Counted from the stretch's first letter, positions 35,557-45,360 are shown. The stretch: 64,000 nt of DNA from Companilactobacillus huachuanensis (GCF_005404815.1 NZ_BJDF01000009.1:59889-123888), one strand, 5' to 3'. The notes: generated from the sequence alone by a model not told the origin. Program-made: numbers and translations.

Positions 35557-36984
35557 ATGGGTAAAAAAATCTATGTTGTTGTGAGTATGCTGTGTCTTTT
35601 TGCCGTACTTTTGGTAGGTTGTAAAGCAAAAGAGACGTCAAAAATTATTGCATCGAATAAGACTTGGTATCTGTACCAAGATCAGGGCGAAAATGATACG
35701 GTTTCAATTAAATTTTTAAAGAATCAACGTGCTGAAATTAAAGATATTACAACGATTGATGGTAAGGTCGGAATCAATCGTTTCAATAATCAATTTAATA
35801 ATCCGCAATATACTTTGGGCCGTGATGGCAAGACGGTAACTTTCAAAACGGCTAAAACCAATTTAGTTTTGAAGATCATCAAGAGTTATCACGAAAATGT
35901 TTATGGCAAACACATGAAGGGGTACTATGTCCAATCGGGCAATGAAACCTACAAGTTTGCTTATATTACTAAGCGTGACAAGCAATCCAATATCAGTAAG
36001 TCGCAAAAAACTAAGTCACAAGTGATTTCATATGACCAGTTGCCAGACCATATTCTTGATGTAAATGCTGATACTAAGCCATTAACGGAGAATAATGCTT
36101 TGCTTGGTAATTATGATTTTTCAACAATTATTGACTATCGTAGGACGGATGGAAATTTGACCATCAATCAAAATGGAACTTACCAGATGACTTTGACGGA
36201 ACATTCCGCACAGAAATTGACTGATAATACTGATAGCAAGGTTGTTATGTTGACAGAAGTTGAGACTGGAAATGTTCAAAGTCTCTATGGCAAAATTTAT
36301 TTAACTCCCAAAAATCTATTAACAATTAATTACTATTATCATGGTCAAAATCAAGATCGACTTATGCCCAAAAGTGTTAATTTGAAGGTCAATTCGAAAG
36401 CAACTGGGAATCAGATTGATCGGGCTAAAATTCGAATGGAGGCTGATGGAGATCAATTGTATCTCTATTCTAGTGATTACACTGTTCGAGCAAAAGATGG
36501 TCAAAATAATACCAAAGCTAATCTATTAACGAAGTCGGATACGGCACAGACAAGCCTGAGAGAAGCTATTACACAGACGAAGGATTATTATGATAAGTAT
36601 GTTGCTAATCCATTGACTTCAAATGCCGACTTGATGCAACTAGTTGGAGCAATTTCTGACAATCATAATAAGAAGGTTGGCAGTATTGGAGTCAACTTTG
36701 GTGATCTATATGGGACGAATATTCAACCGAGCGATTATCAAGGAGTCAGTGTTAATGGTAGTAAGCAACCATTAATGCAATATATTTTCTTAGTTTCACC
36801 ATCAGCTTATTCAGAAAATGGACCAGCTGTAACGACTACTAAAGGAAAGCTTTTGATTTATGGGTCTTTGGATAACAAATTATTCTTGCTGAGACAGCCG
36901 GATAAGGATTCGACAACAGTAACCTGGACGATGGTGAAAGACTTTCCACTGACCGTTCCTAAATTAAAATTCAGTTTAAATTAA
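35557..36984 (+). CDS. large lipoprotein of unknown function
   Basis: 475 residues from ATG 35557 (AGAAAGGC upstream). Lipoprotein signal with lipobox LLVGC. The body is a Lys/Thr/Asn-rich extracellular protein with no enzyme motif; a C-terminal block SNADLMQLVGAISDNHN may be a separate domain. First gene of an apparent operon with the DUF218 and AI-2E-type genes (spacing 16 and 13 bp). Confidence 0.75.
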   Translation: MGKKIYVVVSMLCLFAVLLVGCKAKETSKIIASNKTWYLYQDQGENDTVSIKFLKNQRAEIKDITTIDGKVGINRFNNQFNNPQYTLGRDGKTVTFKTAKTNLVLKIIKSYHENVYGKHMKGYYVQSGNETYKFAYITKRDKQSNISKSQKTKSQVISYDQLPDHILDVNADTKPLTENNALLGNYDFSTIIDYRRTDGNLTINQNGTYQMTLTEHSAQKLTDNTDSKVVMLTEVETGNVQSLYGKIYLTPKNLLTINYYYHGQNQDRLMPKSVNLKVNSKATGNQIDRAKIRMEADGDQLYLYSSDYTVRAKDGQNNTKANLLTKSDTAQTSLREAITQTKDYYDKYVANPLTSNADLMQLVGAISDNHNKKVGSIGVNFGDLYGTNIQPSDYQGVSVNGSKQPLMQYIFLVSPSAYSENGPAVTTTKGKLLIYGSLDNKLFLLRQPDKDSTTVTWTMVKDFPLTVPKLKFSLN

Positions 36985-37000
36985 GTTCTGGAGGGGAACT

Positions 37001-37798
37001 ATGAATTTTTTAATGATGGTCGTCGTTATAATCATTGAAGCGCTAGTGGTTTATCGCATTAGATTCGTCTATAGTCACAAACCATTTTTGGCAATCATTT
37101 GCTCAGGAGCCACGATTATGGCATTTTTCTTGATTGCTAAGTTTTCAAGTAGCAGATATGTCAGTGCGTTTTCCTTTAGTTTGGCAACTATTAATCTAAC
37201 TTTGCTAATTGTTATGTTGCTTTATATGTGGATATTGAATCAAACGTTGAAGCAACAAAAATCATTGCAGGAGACGGACTTTCTGATGGTCTTAGGAAGC
37301 AAATGTTTGACACCACGAGTAACTCCAGTTTTGGCATCAAGGTTAGATGAAGCAATTGAACTTTTTAATGATTTTGATATTAAACCTCAGATAATTGTAA
37401 CTGGAGGTAGCAGTGCAGCTGGCTTACCAACAGAAGCTGAATTGATGAAACATTATTTAGTTGATAATGGTATTTTGCCTGAGATGATTATTATGGAAAC
37501 CGAAGCTAAGAATACTATTCAAAATTTAGAATTTTCTTCAATAAAAATTCGTAATATTTGGCATAAAAAAAGTCGCCCACGCGTTATTATAGTTACGAGC
37601 GATTTTCATTTGCCCAGAACGAAGTTTCACACGAAAAAACTGGGATTAAAGGTTAATTTTGCGGCAGCAAGAACGGTTCAGAAGTTAAAGTGGCCGGCAA
37701 TGTTTCGCGAGTTTACTGCAATTCTTTGGGATCACCGATATTCCCTAGTGACAATTTTAGGGATGGATTTCGTATTTTCGTTAAGCATGTGTCTATGA
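37001..37798 (+). CDS. DUF218 (SanA/YdcF-like) membrane protein
   Basis: 265 residues. Three N-terminal membrane helices (about 3-20, 27-46, 57-80), then a DUF218 domain (about 90-235) with FLMVLGSKCL, IIVTGGSSAAG, PTEAELMKHYLV and TSDFHLPRT. Members of the family are linked to envelope carbon-lipid metabolism (ElyC) and vancomycin sensitivity (SanA). Ribosome site CTGGAGGGG. Middle gene of the operon starting at 35557. Confidence 0.85.
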   Translation: MNFLMMVVVIIIEALVVYRIRFVYSHKPFLAIICSGATIMAFFLIAKFSSSRYVSAFSFSLATINLTLLIVMLLYMWILNQTLKQQKSLQETDFLMVLGSKCLTPRVTPVLASRLDEAIELFNDFDIKPQIIVTGGSSAAGLPTEAELMKHYLVDNGILPEMIIMETEAKNTIQNLEFSSIKIRNIWHKKSRPRVIIVTSDFHLPRTKFHTKKLGLKVNFAAARTVQKLKWPAMFREFTAILWDHRYSLVTILGMDFVFSLSMCL

Positions 37799-37811
37799 TG
37801 AGGAGATTTAT

Positions 37812-38864
37812 ATGAGTTTGTACGATAAGTTTGTTGAAAATAAACGTCTGCGAAGGTTCGTCTTGCTGTTAATCGTTATAACGGTGTTTTACTTGCTACG
37901 TAGCATGATGAGTATGTTCCTGTTGACGTTTACATTTACCTTTTTATCAGTTCAGTTAGTACGGACTGTTCAAAAAAGATTGCCACGGATTAAGCCTGTT
38001 TGGGTAATTGCACCAGTTTATCTGATTATTATTGGCTTGTTGATTTTTGTCATTGCCAACTATATACCACAATTGATCAGTCAGACTGCCAAAATGTTTA
38101 CTTCGCTGCAGAAGTTCTATGAGAGTAAAGAAGTTCGTTCCAACCCATATTTGGACGTGATCTATAACTACTTGCAACAAATTAACCTTGATAATCAAAT
38201 TAAAGTTGCCATCACACAAGTGGTAAATTACATTACTAGTGTTGGTGCAGTAGGATTTAATATCGTTATTTCCTTCTTATTGAGTTTCTTCTATACCAGT
38301 CAAGTGGAACAGATGAATGCTTTTGGACGCCAATTTTTAGATAGCAAGTTTAGCTGGTTATTCTCTGATTTATTCTATTATGGTAAGAAATTCGTCAATA
38401 CTTTTGGGGTTGTTTTAGAAGCACAATTGATGATTGCGGTTGTAAATACTACGTTAACAACGATTACACTGTTGTTCATGAAGATGCCGGGAATCATTGC
38501 TTTATCAGCGATGGTCTTCATACTGTCCTTAATTCCAGTCGCCGGAGTAATTATTTCCTTGATTCCATTGAGTTTCGTCGCTTATTCAGTTGGGGGAATA
38601 CGTTACGTAATTTATATTGTGATCATGATTGTTGTAATTCATTTAATCGAAACATATTTCTTAAATCCACAGTTCATGTCCAGTATGACGCATTTGCCAA
38701 TCTTCTTTACATTCGTCGTGTTGATTGTTTCTGAAGAATTACTCGGGACTTGGGGTCTGGTCATTGGTATTCCAATCTTCGTTTTCTTCCTCGATATCCT
38801 CGGAGTGCATTCAATTGGGCATAATCGCAAAAAATTCCGAATAAAATTAAAGAAAACGTTATAA
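37812..38864 (+). CDS. AI-2E family transporter-like membrane protein
   Basis: 350 residues, eight membrane helices in the family arrangement: two or three at the N-terminus, a soluble stretch (about 85-145) and five at the C-terminus, with IPVAGVIISLIP and the late GTWGLVIGIPIFV blocks. The family includes exporters and Na/H exchangers; substrate cannot be told. Ribosome site GAGGAGA. Last gene of the operon. Confidence 0.85.
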   Translation: MSLYDKFVENKRLRRFVLLLIVITVFYLLRSMMSMFLLTFTFTFLSVQLVRTVQKRLPRIKPVWVIAPVYLIIIGLLIFVIANYIPQLISQTAKMFTSLQKFYESKEVRSNPYLDVIYNYLQQINLDNQIKVAITQVVNYITSVGAVGFNIVISFLLSFFYTSQVEQMNAFGRQFLDSKFSWLFSDLFYYGKKFVNTFGVVLEAQLMIAVVNTTLTTITLLFMKMPGIIALSAMVFILSLIPVAGVIISLIPLSFVAYSVGGIRYVIYIVIMIVVIHLIETYFLNPQFMSSMTHLPIFFTFVVLIVSEELLGTWGLVIGIPIFVFFLDILGVHSIGHNRKKFRIKLKKTL

Positions 38865-38937
38865 TTATGAATAAGATATATTTGTCATATATAATGTAGT
38901 TAAACGTAGCCAACTGACGTAGATGGGAGATTAAAAT

Positions 38938-40431
38938 ATGTCATTCTTCGATAGAAAAAAGAAAGATAATGATGATAATAATTATTCTGATCTAAACAAT
39001 CCTTCATATCCAAATGCTCAACCGGATCAAAATAATTTTGACCAAGCACAAAATCAATATAACGATGCACAAGCTGGGATGGGGACACAGTTTACACCAA
39101 ACGACCAGAATTTTAACAATGCCAATAACGATAACAATAATGGCAATGATTATTTCTTTGGCCCAAATCAACCACAATTTGGTCAACCAGATCCACAACA
39201 AGGTCCAGCTCAACCGCAACAACAGGGACCTCAAGACCAAGCTCCTCAAATGGGTGATAATGGTGGCGAACAGTGGCAATATACCGAACAGGATCTGCAA
39301 AGTACTTTGGATCAGAGTGCTGATTTAAAGGCTCAACTCCGTAGTCAATTGTTGGCTGACAGAAGTTATTGCAACCATGTTTTGCGCAATACAAATAGCG
39401 ACCAAGTTGATGACCGTCAACAAGCAACCGACCGTATCAATGATATTAACAAGTCATTGAAAGAATGGTTTGGAACAGATGAGATGGCTAACGAAATTTA
39501 TTTGGATGAAAATCGTGATTATTATATTTTCACTGATGATGTAGCTGCCAATCCCGATGCTGATACAAGCAAAATGTGGCAACAGTTAACAATGACTTTG
39601 TCCGATAAGGGATTATTAGCCAACGCTATTTCTGTGACATATAACGATCAAGTCGACCAAACATGGTTGAATTATCAAAATGCTGGATTTGTTGATGGCA
39701 ATGCATTTTTGATGAATATGTACAATGAATTGCAAGGCCGCAACTTGAATACACCAGTCACACCGGCTGAAATTCCTTTTGATGCTGACTATCGAGTTCA
39801 ACACGTCAGCGATAAAGTTGACAAAATTTTGGATGCCGACGACAAGTTAGTAATGGAAGTATCCAGAACAGCTAACCATCAATTACAAATTATTCGTCAT
39901 TACAAAGACAACAGCTTGTTGAGTCGTGATATTTTCGATGTTAACGGAGTAATCTCAGCAACCCAATTTTATGACCACCGTAATGCTAATAAAGTCGTCC
40001 GTGAGAACTTCTATCGTCAAGATGGAACATTGGTCTTGATTAAGAGTTATACAGCTAACGAGCCTTATATTCAGTTATTCAGTGAAGGAAATGTGCTGAT
40101 CAGTACATTTGATAGTGATGAAGAATTGATAGTTTGGTGGTTGAAGAATCAAGCATTGAGACAAAGTGAAGCTACAATTTTTGTATCAATAAATTCTGAG
40201 TATTACAAGAAGTTGTTGACACTTAGAGATAATGGCTTTGAAGTAGTTCCAATCGTGATGAAGCAGAGTGAAAATGCCGATATCGTTTCTGATTTGATTG
40301 AAGGTAAGGATAAGGTCAGTGCAGTGTTGGCTGGGTCTGATCAAGTTAATACTTACTTGAATAAGAATGCTAAGAACAAGTTGGATATTACTACTTTGAA
40401 AGAGATCGATGCACCAGTGTACAAGGAATAG
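38938..40431 (+). CDS. Asn/Gln-rich protein with a GtfB/Asp1-like C-terminal domain
   Basis: 497 residues. Residues 1-120 are disordered and made mostly of Asn, Gln, Asp and Pro (prion-like composition). Residues 120-270 are helical. Residues about 300-430 (a GVISATQFYDHRN block, RENFYRQDGTLVL, then a block of VWWLKNQALRQ) resemble the region found in SRR-adhesin glycosylation partners such as GtfB and Asp1. No signal peptide. It stands alone, away from any accessory Sec locus. The resemblance is by eye only. Ribosome site GGGAGA. Element C2 begins at the stop codon. Confidence 0.6.
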   Translation: MSFFDRKKKDNDDNNYSDLNNPSYPNAQPDQNNFDQAQNQYNDAQAGMGTQFTPNDQNFNNANNDNNNGNDYFFGPNQPQFGQPDPQQGPAQPQQQGPQDQAPQMGDNGGEQWQYTEQDLQSTLDQSADLKAQLRSQLLADRSYCNHVLRNTNSDQVDDRQQATDRINDINKSLKEWFGTDEMANEIYLDENRDYYIFTDDVAANPDADTSKMWQQLTMTLSDKGLLANAISVTYNDQVDQTWLNYQNAGFVDGNAFLMNMYNELQGRNLNTPVTPAEIPFDADYRVQHVSDKVDKILDADDKLVMEVSRTANHQLQIIRHYKDNSLLSRDIFDVNGVISATQFYDHRNANKVVRENFYRQDGTLVLIKSYTANEPYIQLFSEGNVLISTFDSDEELIVWWLKNQALRQSEATIFVSINSEYYKKLLTLRDNGFEVVPIVMKQSENADIVSDLIEGKDKVSAVLAGSDQVNTYLNKNAKNKLDITTLKEIDAPVYKE

Positions 40432-40501
40432 AGAGTGGAGCAGGCCCGGGAATTTCCGAGCGGAAGAAATTGGCCTGCGGAACTCGTTTTAGAGCCACTG
40501 C
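40431..40501 (+). repeat. element C2 (short form, 3' of a gene)
   Basis: GAGAGTGGAGCAGGCC, a short hairpin (GGAATTTCC), GGCCTGCGGAACTCG and AGAGCCACTGC. Its first base is the last base of the TAG stop. Same conserved ends as C1 but no long insert. Confidence 0.8.
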
Positions 40502-40532
40502 CTATATAAATAATTCTTTGAAGATAATAAAA

Positions 40533-40577
40533 TAAGGAGCCATAACAATTATATTTTAAATTGTTATGGCTCCTTTA
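40533..40577. terminator. terminator-like perfect hairpin
   Basis: Stem AAGGAGCCATAACAATT paired with AATTGTTATGGCTCCTT. Confidence 0.75.
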
Positions 40578-40628
40578 ATGTAATTACCGATATTTTAAAG
40601 AGAAAATAAATACTGCACTGAAGATTGA

Positions 40629-40675
40629 ACCAGCAGCAAATGCAGTGTCACAGCCTTAACCAATAAGCCACTTAA
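40629..40675 (-). repeat. possible decayed B-type element
   Basis: ACCAGCAGCAAATGCAGTG and GTCACAGCCTTAACCA align loosely with the ACCAGCAGTGAAAGTGGTGT and ATGGCTTTAGCCA blocks of B elements. No stem remains. Confidence 0.3.
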
Positions 40676-40811
40676 GATAAAACTTTAACTAGAAGAAGAC
40701 ACAACAACATGTTTCAATATTTTTTACCACTCAAAGGTGGCGCCTCTTTTTTTTATTGCCAAAATCGTGTAAAATACATATTGTTAAAGAAATGAAAAGA
40801 GGATCTTATAA

Positions 40812-41501
40812 ATGGCAAAATTAGTTTTCATTCGTCACGGACAAAGTGAATGGAATTTATCAAACCAATTTACTGGTTGGGTTGATGTTGACCTTAGTGA
40901 AGAAGGAGTAAAGCAAGCTCAAAACGCTGGTAAACTTCTTGAAAAAGAAGGCATCCAATTTGACCAAGCTTATACATCAGTATTGACACGTGCTATCAAG
41001 ACATTGCACTATGCTCTTGAAGGCTGTGACCAATTATGGATTCCTGAAACAAAGACATGGAGACTTAACGAACGTCACTATGGCGCACTTCAAGGTCTTA
41101 ACAAAGCTGAAACAGCTGAAAAATATGGTGACGAACAAGTTCACATCTGGAGACGTTCATATGATACATTGCCTCCATTGTTGAAAGCTACTGACGAAGG
41201 TTCAGCAGCTCAAGATCGTCGTTACGCAAACTTGGACCCAAGAATTATTCCTGGTGGCGAAAATCTTAAAGTTACTTTGGAACGTGTAATTCCATTCTGG
41301 GAAGATGAAATCGCTCCTAAATTGCTAGATGGCAAGAACGTTATCATCGCTGCTCATGGTAACTCATTACGTGCCCTTACTAAGTACATTGAAAACATTT
41401 CTGATGCTGACATCATGGATGTTGAAATGGCTACTGGTGAACCAGTTGTTTATGACTTGGATGACAAGTTGAACGTTGTAAGTAAGAAGAAGTTGAACTA
41501 A
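40812..41501 (+). CDS. gpmA: 2,3-bisphosphoglycerate-dependent phosphoglycerate mutase
   Basis: 229 residues, the usual length. It interconverts 3- and 2-phosphoglycerate in glycolysis. The phosphohistidine motif is [10 protein letters not shown] (about 6-15), followed by [13 protein letters not shown], the [14 protein letters not shown] block, and the second histidine in [10 protein letters not shown] (about 181-190). Codon use is strongly biased, as expected for a glycolytic gene. Monocistronic, ribosome site AGAGGA. Confidence 0.97.
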   Translation: MAKLVFIRHGQSEWNLSNQFTGWVDVDLSEEGVKQAQNAGKLLEKEGIQFDQAYTSVLTRAIKTLHYALEGCDQLWIPETKTWRLNERHYGALQGLNKAETAEKYGDEQVHIWRRSYDTLPPLLKATDEGSAAQDRRYANLDPRIIPGGENLKVTLERVIPFWEDEIAPKLLDGKNVIIAAHGNSLRALTKYIENISDADIMDVEMATGEPVVYDLDDKLNVVSKKKLN

Positions 41502-41584
41502 TTTAGTAACACTTAGCGACTTTGTCGCTTAGAGTTAGTTATGGGGTCGCCTCGGCGACCGTAATCCTTTATTAGTTGAATATA

Positions 41585-41624
41585 AAATACGACTGCACAT
41601 TTTGTGCCAGTCGTATTTTTTTTT
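41585..41624 (+). terminator. intrinsic terminator of gpmA
   Basis: Stem AATACGACTG/CAGTCGTATT with nine T. Two smaller hairpins lie between it and the stop codon. Confidence 0.9.
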
Positions 41625-41756
41625 GCGTAATTTTTAATTAGAAAACTAAAGTAAATATTGTGTTTGTTTTAATGGTTAAAAATCAATTGATTGAAAAAAG
41701 CTTACTAATTTGGTAAGATAAATTGCAATCAACTATGGTGGTGGCTTCTTATCAAA

Positions 41757-42113
41757 TTGAAGTATAGATCTAGAAGAGTTGAAAAAATCTGTACCAATTT
41801 AAAAAAATCTAGAAAAGAATTAGGATTAAAAACGGCCGATGCATTGTTTGGATTGATAACTTTACTTGAAAGTTCTGCATCGCTTGAAGATATCAATGCA
41901 CTAAGAATTTTTAGAATACACAAGTTGATTGGTGATAGAAAAAATTATTACGCTTTGGATATTGATGGACGTTCAAGCGGTTATCGGTTAATAATACAAC
42001 CAATTGGGGTTAATGGCGAAACGATTGCCAATAATGAAAATTTAGAATTACGATTTTTTTATAGCAGCATCAATATTATCGAAGTGGAGGAGGTTTCAAA
42101 ACATTATGCTTAA
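41757..42113 (+). CDS. higB: HigB-like (RelE superfamily) toxin
   Basis: 118 residues, TTG start. RelE/HigB pattern: VEKICTNLKKSRKELG at the N-terminus, RIHKLIGDRKNYYALDI and the strand SGYRLIIQP. HigB-type toxins cut mRNA on the ribosome. It overlaps the following antitoxin gene by eight bases; toxin-first order is typical of higBA. Confidence 0.75.
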   Translation: MKYRSRRVEKICTNLKKSRKELGLKTADALFGLITLLESSASLEDINALRIFRIHKLIGDRKNYYALDIDGRSSGYRLIIQPIGVNGETIANNENLELRFFYSSINIIEVEEVSKHYA

Positions 42114-43212
42114 AATAAGTAATGAGAATTTGGTGGCCTTTCATCCGGGATATTATGTTAGAAGGTATCTAGAAGATCAAAATATGAATCAACGGGAACT
42201 GGCGGATCGTCTAAATACAAACGAAAAAACAGTTAGCCAATTAATAAATGGAAAGATTGAATTAGATAGTGAATTAATTGAAGGATTAGCTTTAGTTTTG
42301 GGAACATCGGAATCATTATGGAAAAATTTGAATGACAAGTATTTAGAAACCAAAGGTCAAATTGAAAAGCAAAATCGTTTAGATGCAGAAAAGAATGTTC
42401 AACGTCAGCTTGATTATAAGTTTTGGGAGAATTTGGGTGTTGTAAAACATACAAATAAAACTGTTGAAAAAATATCGGAAATGAAAAAGTTTTTTCGAGT
42501 GTCTAATTTAATGGTGCTGGAAAATAGAGATTTTTTGGTTCAATATAAAACGGTTATCCCAGAAGTAAAGGATAAAAATGTAATAAATTCCAACGCTTGG
42601 ATTCAGACGGCACTTAATATGGGAGACCTGGAAGATGTTGAATCCATCAATTTAGAATATTTGAAATCAAGATTACCAGATATTCGAAAGATGACGATTG
42701 AAGATCCAGAAACTTTTATGCCTAAATTGAGGATTATATTAAAACAAGCAGGGGTCGCCTTCGTAGTTATTCCTAATTTGAAAAATTGTGGCGTCAATGG
42801 AGCGGTTAAGTGGATGGGAAAGGATAAAGTTTTGCTTGTCATGAATGATCGTAGTAAGTATGCTGACATCTTTTGGTTTGCCCTTTTTCACGAAATTAGA
42901 CATATTTTTCAAAAGAAGAAGGGACATATAATCGTATCCGCCGAGAAAAATATAGGACTTAAGAGTGCCTTGGATTTAGATAGACTCGAAAAAGATGCTG
43001 ATGATTTTGCTAAGAATTATTTAATTGATCAAACAAAATACGATGAATTTGTTAAAGAGAAGGACTTTTCCGGTGAGTCTGTTGAAAAATTTGCTGAGAA
43101 AAATCAAATTAATTCAGGAATTGTCATTGGTAGATTGCAACAAGAGAAATATTTAGGTTATAGTCAGTTGAATGATTTAAGGCAAAAGCTTACTGTTTCT
43201 GCTGATAAATGA
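42106..43212 (+). CDS. higA: HigA-like antitoxin fused to an ImmA/IrrE-type peptidase domain
   Basis: 368 residues. N-terminal XRE helix-turn-helix (about 18-75; MNQRELADRLNTNEKTVSQ) of the VapI/HigA type. The C-terminal half is an ImmA/IrrE (M78) metallopeptidase domain with the zinc motif HEIRH (HExxH) at about 264-268 and a downstream EKDADDFA block that provides the third ligand. The fusion could link antitoxin breakdown to a signal. Eight-base overlap with the toxin gene. Confidence 0.8.
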   Translation: MLKISNENLVAFHPGYYVRRYLEDQNMNQRELADRLNTNEKTVSQLINGKIELDSELIEGLALVLGTSESLWKNLNDKYLETKGQIEKQNRLDAEKNVQRQLDYKFWENLGVVKHTNKTVEKISEMKKFFRVSNLMVLENRDFLVQYKTVIPEVKDKNVINSNAWIQTALNMGDLEDVESINLEYLKSRLPDIRKMTIEDPETFMPKLRIILKQAGVAFVVIPNLKNCGVNGAVKWMGKDKVLLVMNDRSKYADIFWFALFHEIRHIFQKKKGHIIVSAEKNIGLKSALDLDRLEKDADDFAKNYLIDQTKYDEFVKEKDFSGESVEKFAEKNQINSGIVIGRLQQEKYLGYSQLNDLRQKLTVSADK

Positions 43213-43229
43213 TTTGTATTCAAACGTAA

Positions 43230-43271
43230 AAAAAATAGAAGCTCCCCACAAGGGAAGCCTCTATTTTTTTG
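43230..43271 (+). terminator. intrinsic terminator
   Basis: Stem AATAGA-GCT-CCC/GGG-AGC-TCTATT with seven T. Confidence 0.85.
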
Positions 43272-43423
43272 TATGATAATCATTTGGTGTTATCAATTGA
43301 TTTCAAAATAGGATACTTAGATTTATTAGTATCGTAGAATCGTCACGATATATTCTTATTTATCAAGGGTTCAGCAAATGGCAGTGGTCGTAAAGTGGTC
43401 GCAAATTAAAAAATAACCGGGAG

Positions 43424-43480
43424 ATAAAAAATCATTTCAATAAACTTCAAGACTCCCACGCAAGGAGTCTTATTTTTTGC
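43424..43480 (+). repeat. direct repeat left of the SWIM gene, with terminator
   Basis: ACCGGGAGATAAAAAATCAT followed by a terminator hairpin (AAGACTCC/GGAGTCTT). A near-identical copy lies at 45287-45360, on the other side of the SWIM gene. Confidence 0.65.
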
Positions 43481-43514
43481 TATAGTAAAACTAAACGGAT
43501 TAAGGAGTTGGCCG

Positions 43515-44978
43515 ATGAATTGGGAAGGATTATTTGTACCACGAATTTTAGAGAGTGGATATGACTATTTTGAACAGGGTCTTGTTGAGGAATTTCTTGA
43601 AACTAAGACTGAAATCACTGCCAAGGTTTGGGGTTCTGAAGAGTATGATGTCAGTATAAAGATTAAGAATGATAAGGTTGTGGATGCAGATTGTGACTGT
43701 CCTTATGCGATGGATGGGAAATATTGCAAACATATGGCTGCGGTGTTGTATTTCACTGAAGAATATCAACAAGAAGATGATCCTTCAGTGGATGAACTTG
43801 TTTCCAAAGCATCTGAGAAGGATGTTAGAAACTTTTTGACGAAAGTTTTGAAAAGTGATGCACGGCTTCGTAATTTATTTCAATCAATAGTCGAACCTGA
43901 TAACGGTGATTTGAGTAGTTATCAACAATCTGTTGACGCCATTATTGCCGAATATGCTGATCCGTCGGGCTTCATTGATTACTATCGGGCTGATAGATTT
44001 GAAGATGATATGTACGGTTTTATTGTTGATGGTGTGCAGCTTTTAATTGAGGATGAAGATTTGAAGCTGGCATTTTCAGTCATCAATTATGTCGCTAAAA
44101 AGTTAAATTATTTGGATATTGATGATTCTAATGGTTGTATTATGCGCTTGGTGGAAGAATGTGAACAAGCTTGGGAACAAGTGATTGATCAAGCAGATTT
44201 AACTTTTAAGAAGAAAATGTTTGCTTGGTTCCAAGAAAATTATGATATATTGAGCGTCTTTACTGACACTTTTGATAACATATTGTCGTCCAATTTTGAT
44301 GAAAAAGAGTTTCTTAAAAAGAAATTGGTTTGGACTGATAAAAAATTCCATGATAATCAAGAGAACAGACATTCCGATTACGATGTGTCTAAATGGGGAG
44401 TCTATCACGTTCAAGTCATGAAGAAGTTGAATTTACCTGATGATGAAATTGAAGAATTTTGTTTGGAAAATGATAATTATCCTGATATACGTAATTTATA
44501 TATTGATGATTGCATTGCCAAAAAGGACTATCAGGCTGCCATTGATTCATTAATCAAAGGAAAAGAACAGACTAAGGGATTGCCCGGGGTTATGGAAAAA
44601 TTCAGTATTAGATTAAAGGATATCTACAAGGATCAACATCGGACGGAAGATTATCTCAATGAGATGTGGGAAATACTGACGGAATATTATTCGATTGATA
44701 TTGATGTTTACCGTGAATATAAGCAGCAGTTTTCGGATGATGAGTGGGTAAAGCAACGTGAAAAACTATTTTCTAAAGTGCAAGATGAACAAGATCTTGA
44801 GAGATTATATATTGAAGAGGACTTATACGATCAATTGTTAAAATTAGTTTTGGATGAATCGGGTTTATACGGCATTGAAAAATATGAGCAACGATTGAAG
44901 AAACATTATCCAAAACAGGTATTGCACAAGTATGAAACTGAGGTGCAAATTATGGCTTCACATTCAGGTAGCAGGTGA
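43515..44978 (+). CDS. SWIM zinc-finger protein, truncated by an in-frame stop
   Basis: 487 residues. The SWIM motif lies at about 53-76: CDCPYAMDGKYCKHMAAVLY (CxC...CxH). The rest is a long acidic helical region as in the lactobacillar SWIM proteins. TGA at 44976-44978 stops it, but the same frame stays open for 51 more codons, with sense typical of the family tail (YYRKIVRTLNHM, RPAMMEELKGF), up to TAG 45132-45134. So the ancestral protein was about 539 residues and a single base change introduced the stop. Ribosome site AAGGAG. Flanked by direct repeats. Confidence 0.8.
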   Translation: MNWEGLFVPRILESGYDYFEQGLVEEFLETKTEITAKVWGSEEYDVSIKIKNDKVVDADCDCPYAMDGKYCKHMAAVLYFTEEYQQEDDPSVDELVSKASEKDVRNFLTKVLKSDARLRNLFQSIVEPDNGDLSSYQQSVDAIIAEYADPSGFIDYYRADRFEDDMYGFIVDGVQLLIEDEDLKLAFSVINYVAKKLNYLDIDDSNGCIMRLVEECEQAWEQVIDQADLTFKKKMFAWFQENYDILSVFTDTFDNILSSNFDEKEFLKKKLVWTDKKFHDNQENRHSDYDVSKWGVYHVQVMKKLNLPDDEIEEFCLENDNYPDIRNLYIDDCIAKKDYQAAIDSLIKGKEQTKGLPGVMEKFSIRLKDIYKDQHRTEDYLNEMWEILTEYYSIDIDVYREYKQQFSDDEWVKQREKLFSKVQDEQDLERLYIEEDLYDQLLKLVLDESGLYGIEKYEQRLKKHYPKQVLHKYETEVQIMASHSGSR

Positions 44979-45134
44979 TATTACCGTAAAATTGTAAGGA
45001 CTTTGAATCATATGGCTACTTTAGATAATGGATATGAGTCTGCCGTCAAAATCATTTCAGGGTGGAAGACTAAGTATGCCAATCGTCCAGCTATGATGGA
45101 AGAATTAAAAGGATTTGATCGGAAAATTTACTAG

Positions 45135-45286
45135 GTTTCAGGTGTTGAACTAAAGGGTAAAGTGATGAGCTTGGAACCAAAGTGTTGAGCTAAAGGATAT
45201 GGTAGATAATCAAATGTTAAAGAAGGTGGGATCTGGCCCATCAACAAGATACGTTTTATACAATCGGACGTTAAATGGTTAACCGG
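45135..45286. other. gene-free stretch
   Basis: Between the SWIM frame and the second direct repeat I see no open frame with a ribosome site and no hairpin; probably decayed sequence. Confidence 0.4.
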
Positions 45287-45360
45287 GAGATAACCGGGAG
45301 ATAAAAAATCATTCCAACAAACTTCGAGACTCCCCACAATAGGAGTCTTATTTTTTTTTT
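45287..45360 (+). repeat. direct repeat right of the SWIM gene, with terminator
   Basis: ACCGGGAGATA occurs twice in tandem, then the same AAAAAATCATT and GAGACTCC/GGAGTCTT terminator as at 43424-43480, with a longer T run. Confidence 0.65.

Noticed and set aside
39004..39427. Overlapping frames opposite the Asn/Gln-rich region of the 497-residue protein
   Set aside because: Shadow frames of low-complexity coding sequence.
43370..43425. Sequence resembling the 3' end of an integrase or other gene
   Set aside because: Only about a dozen codons look like coding sequence in any frame; too short to support.
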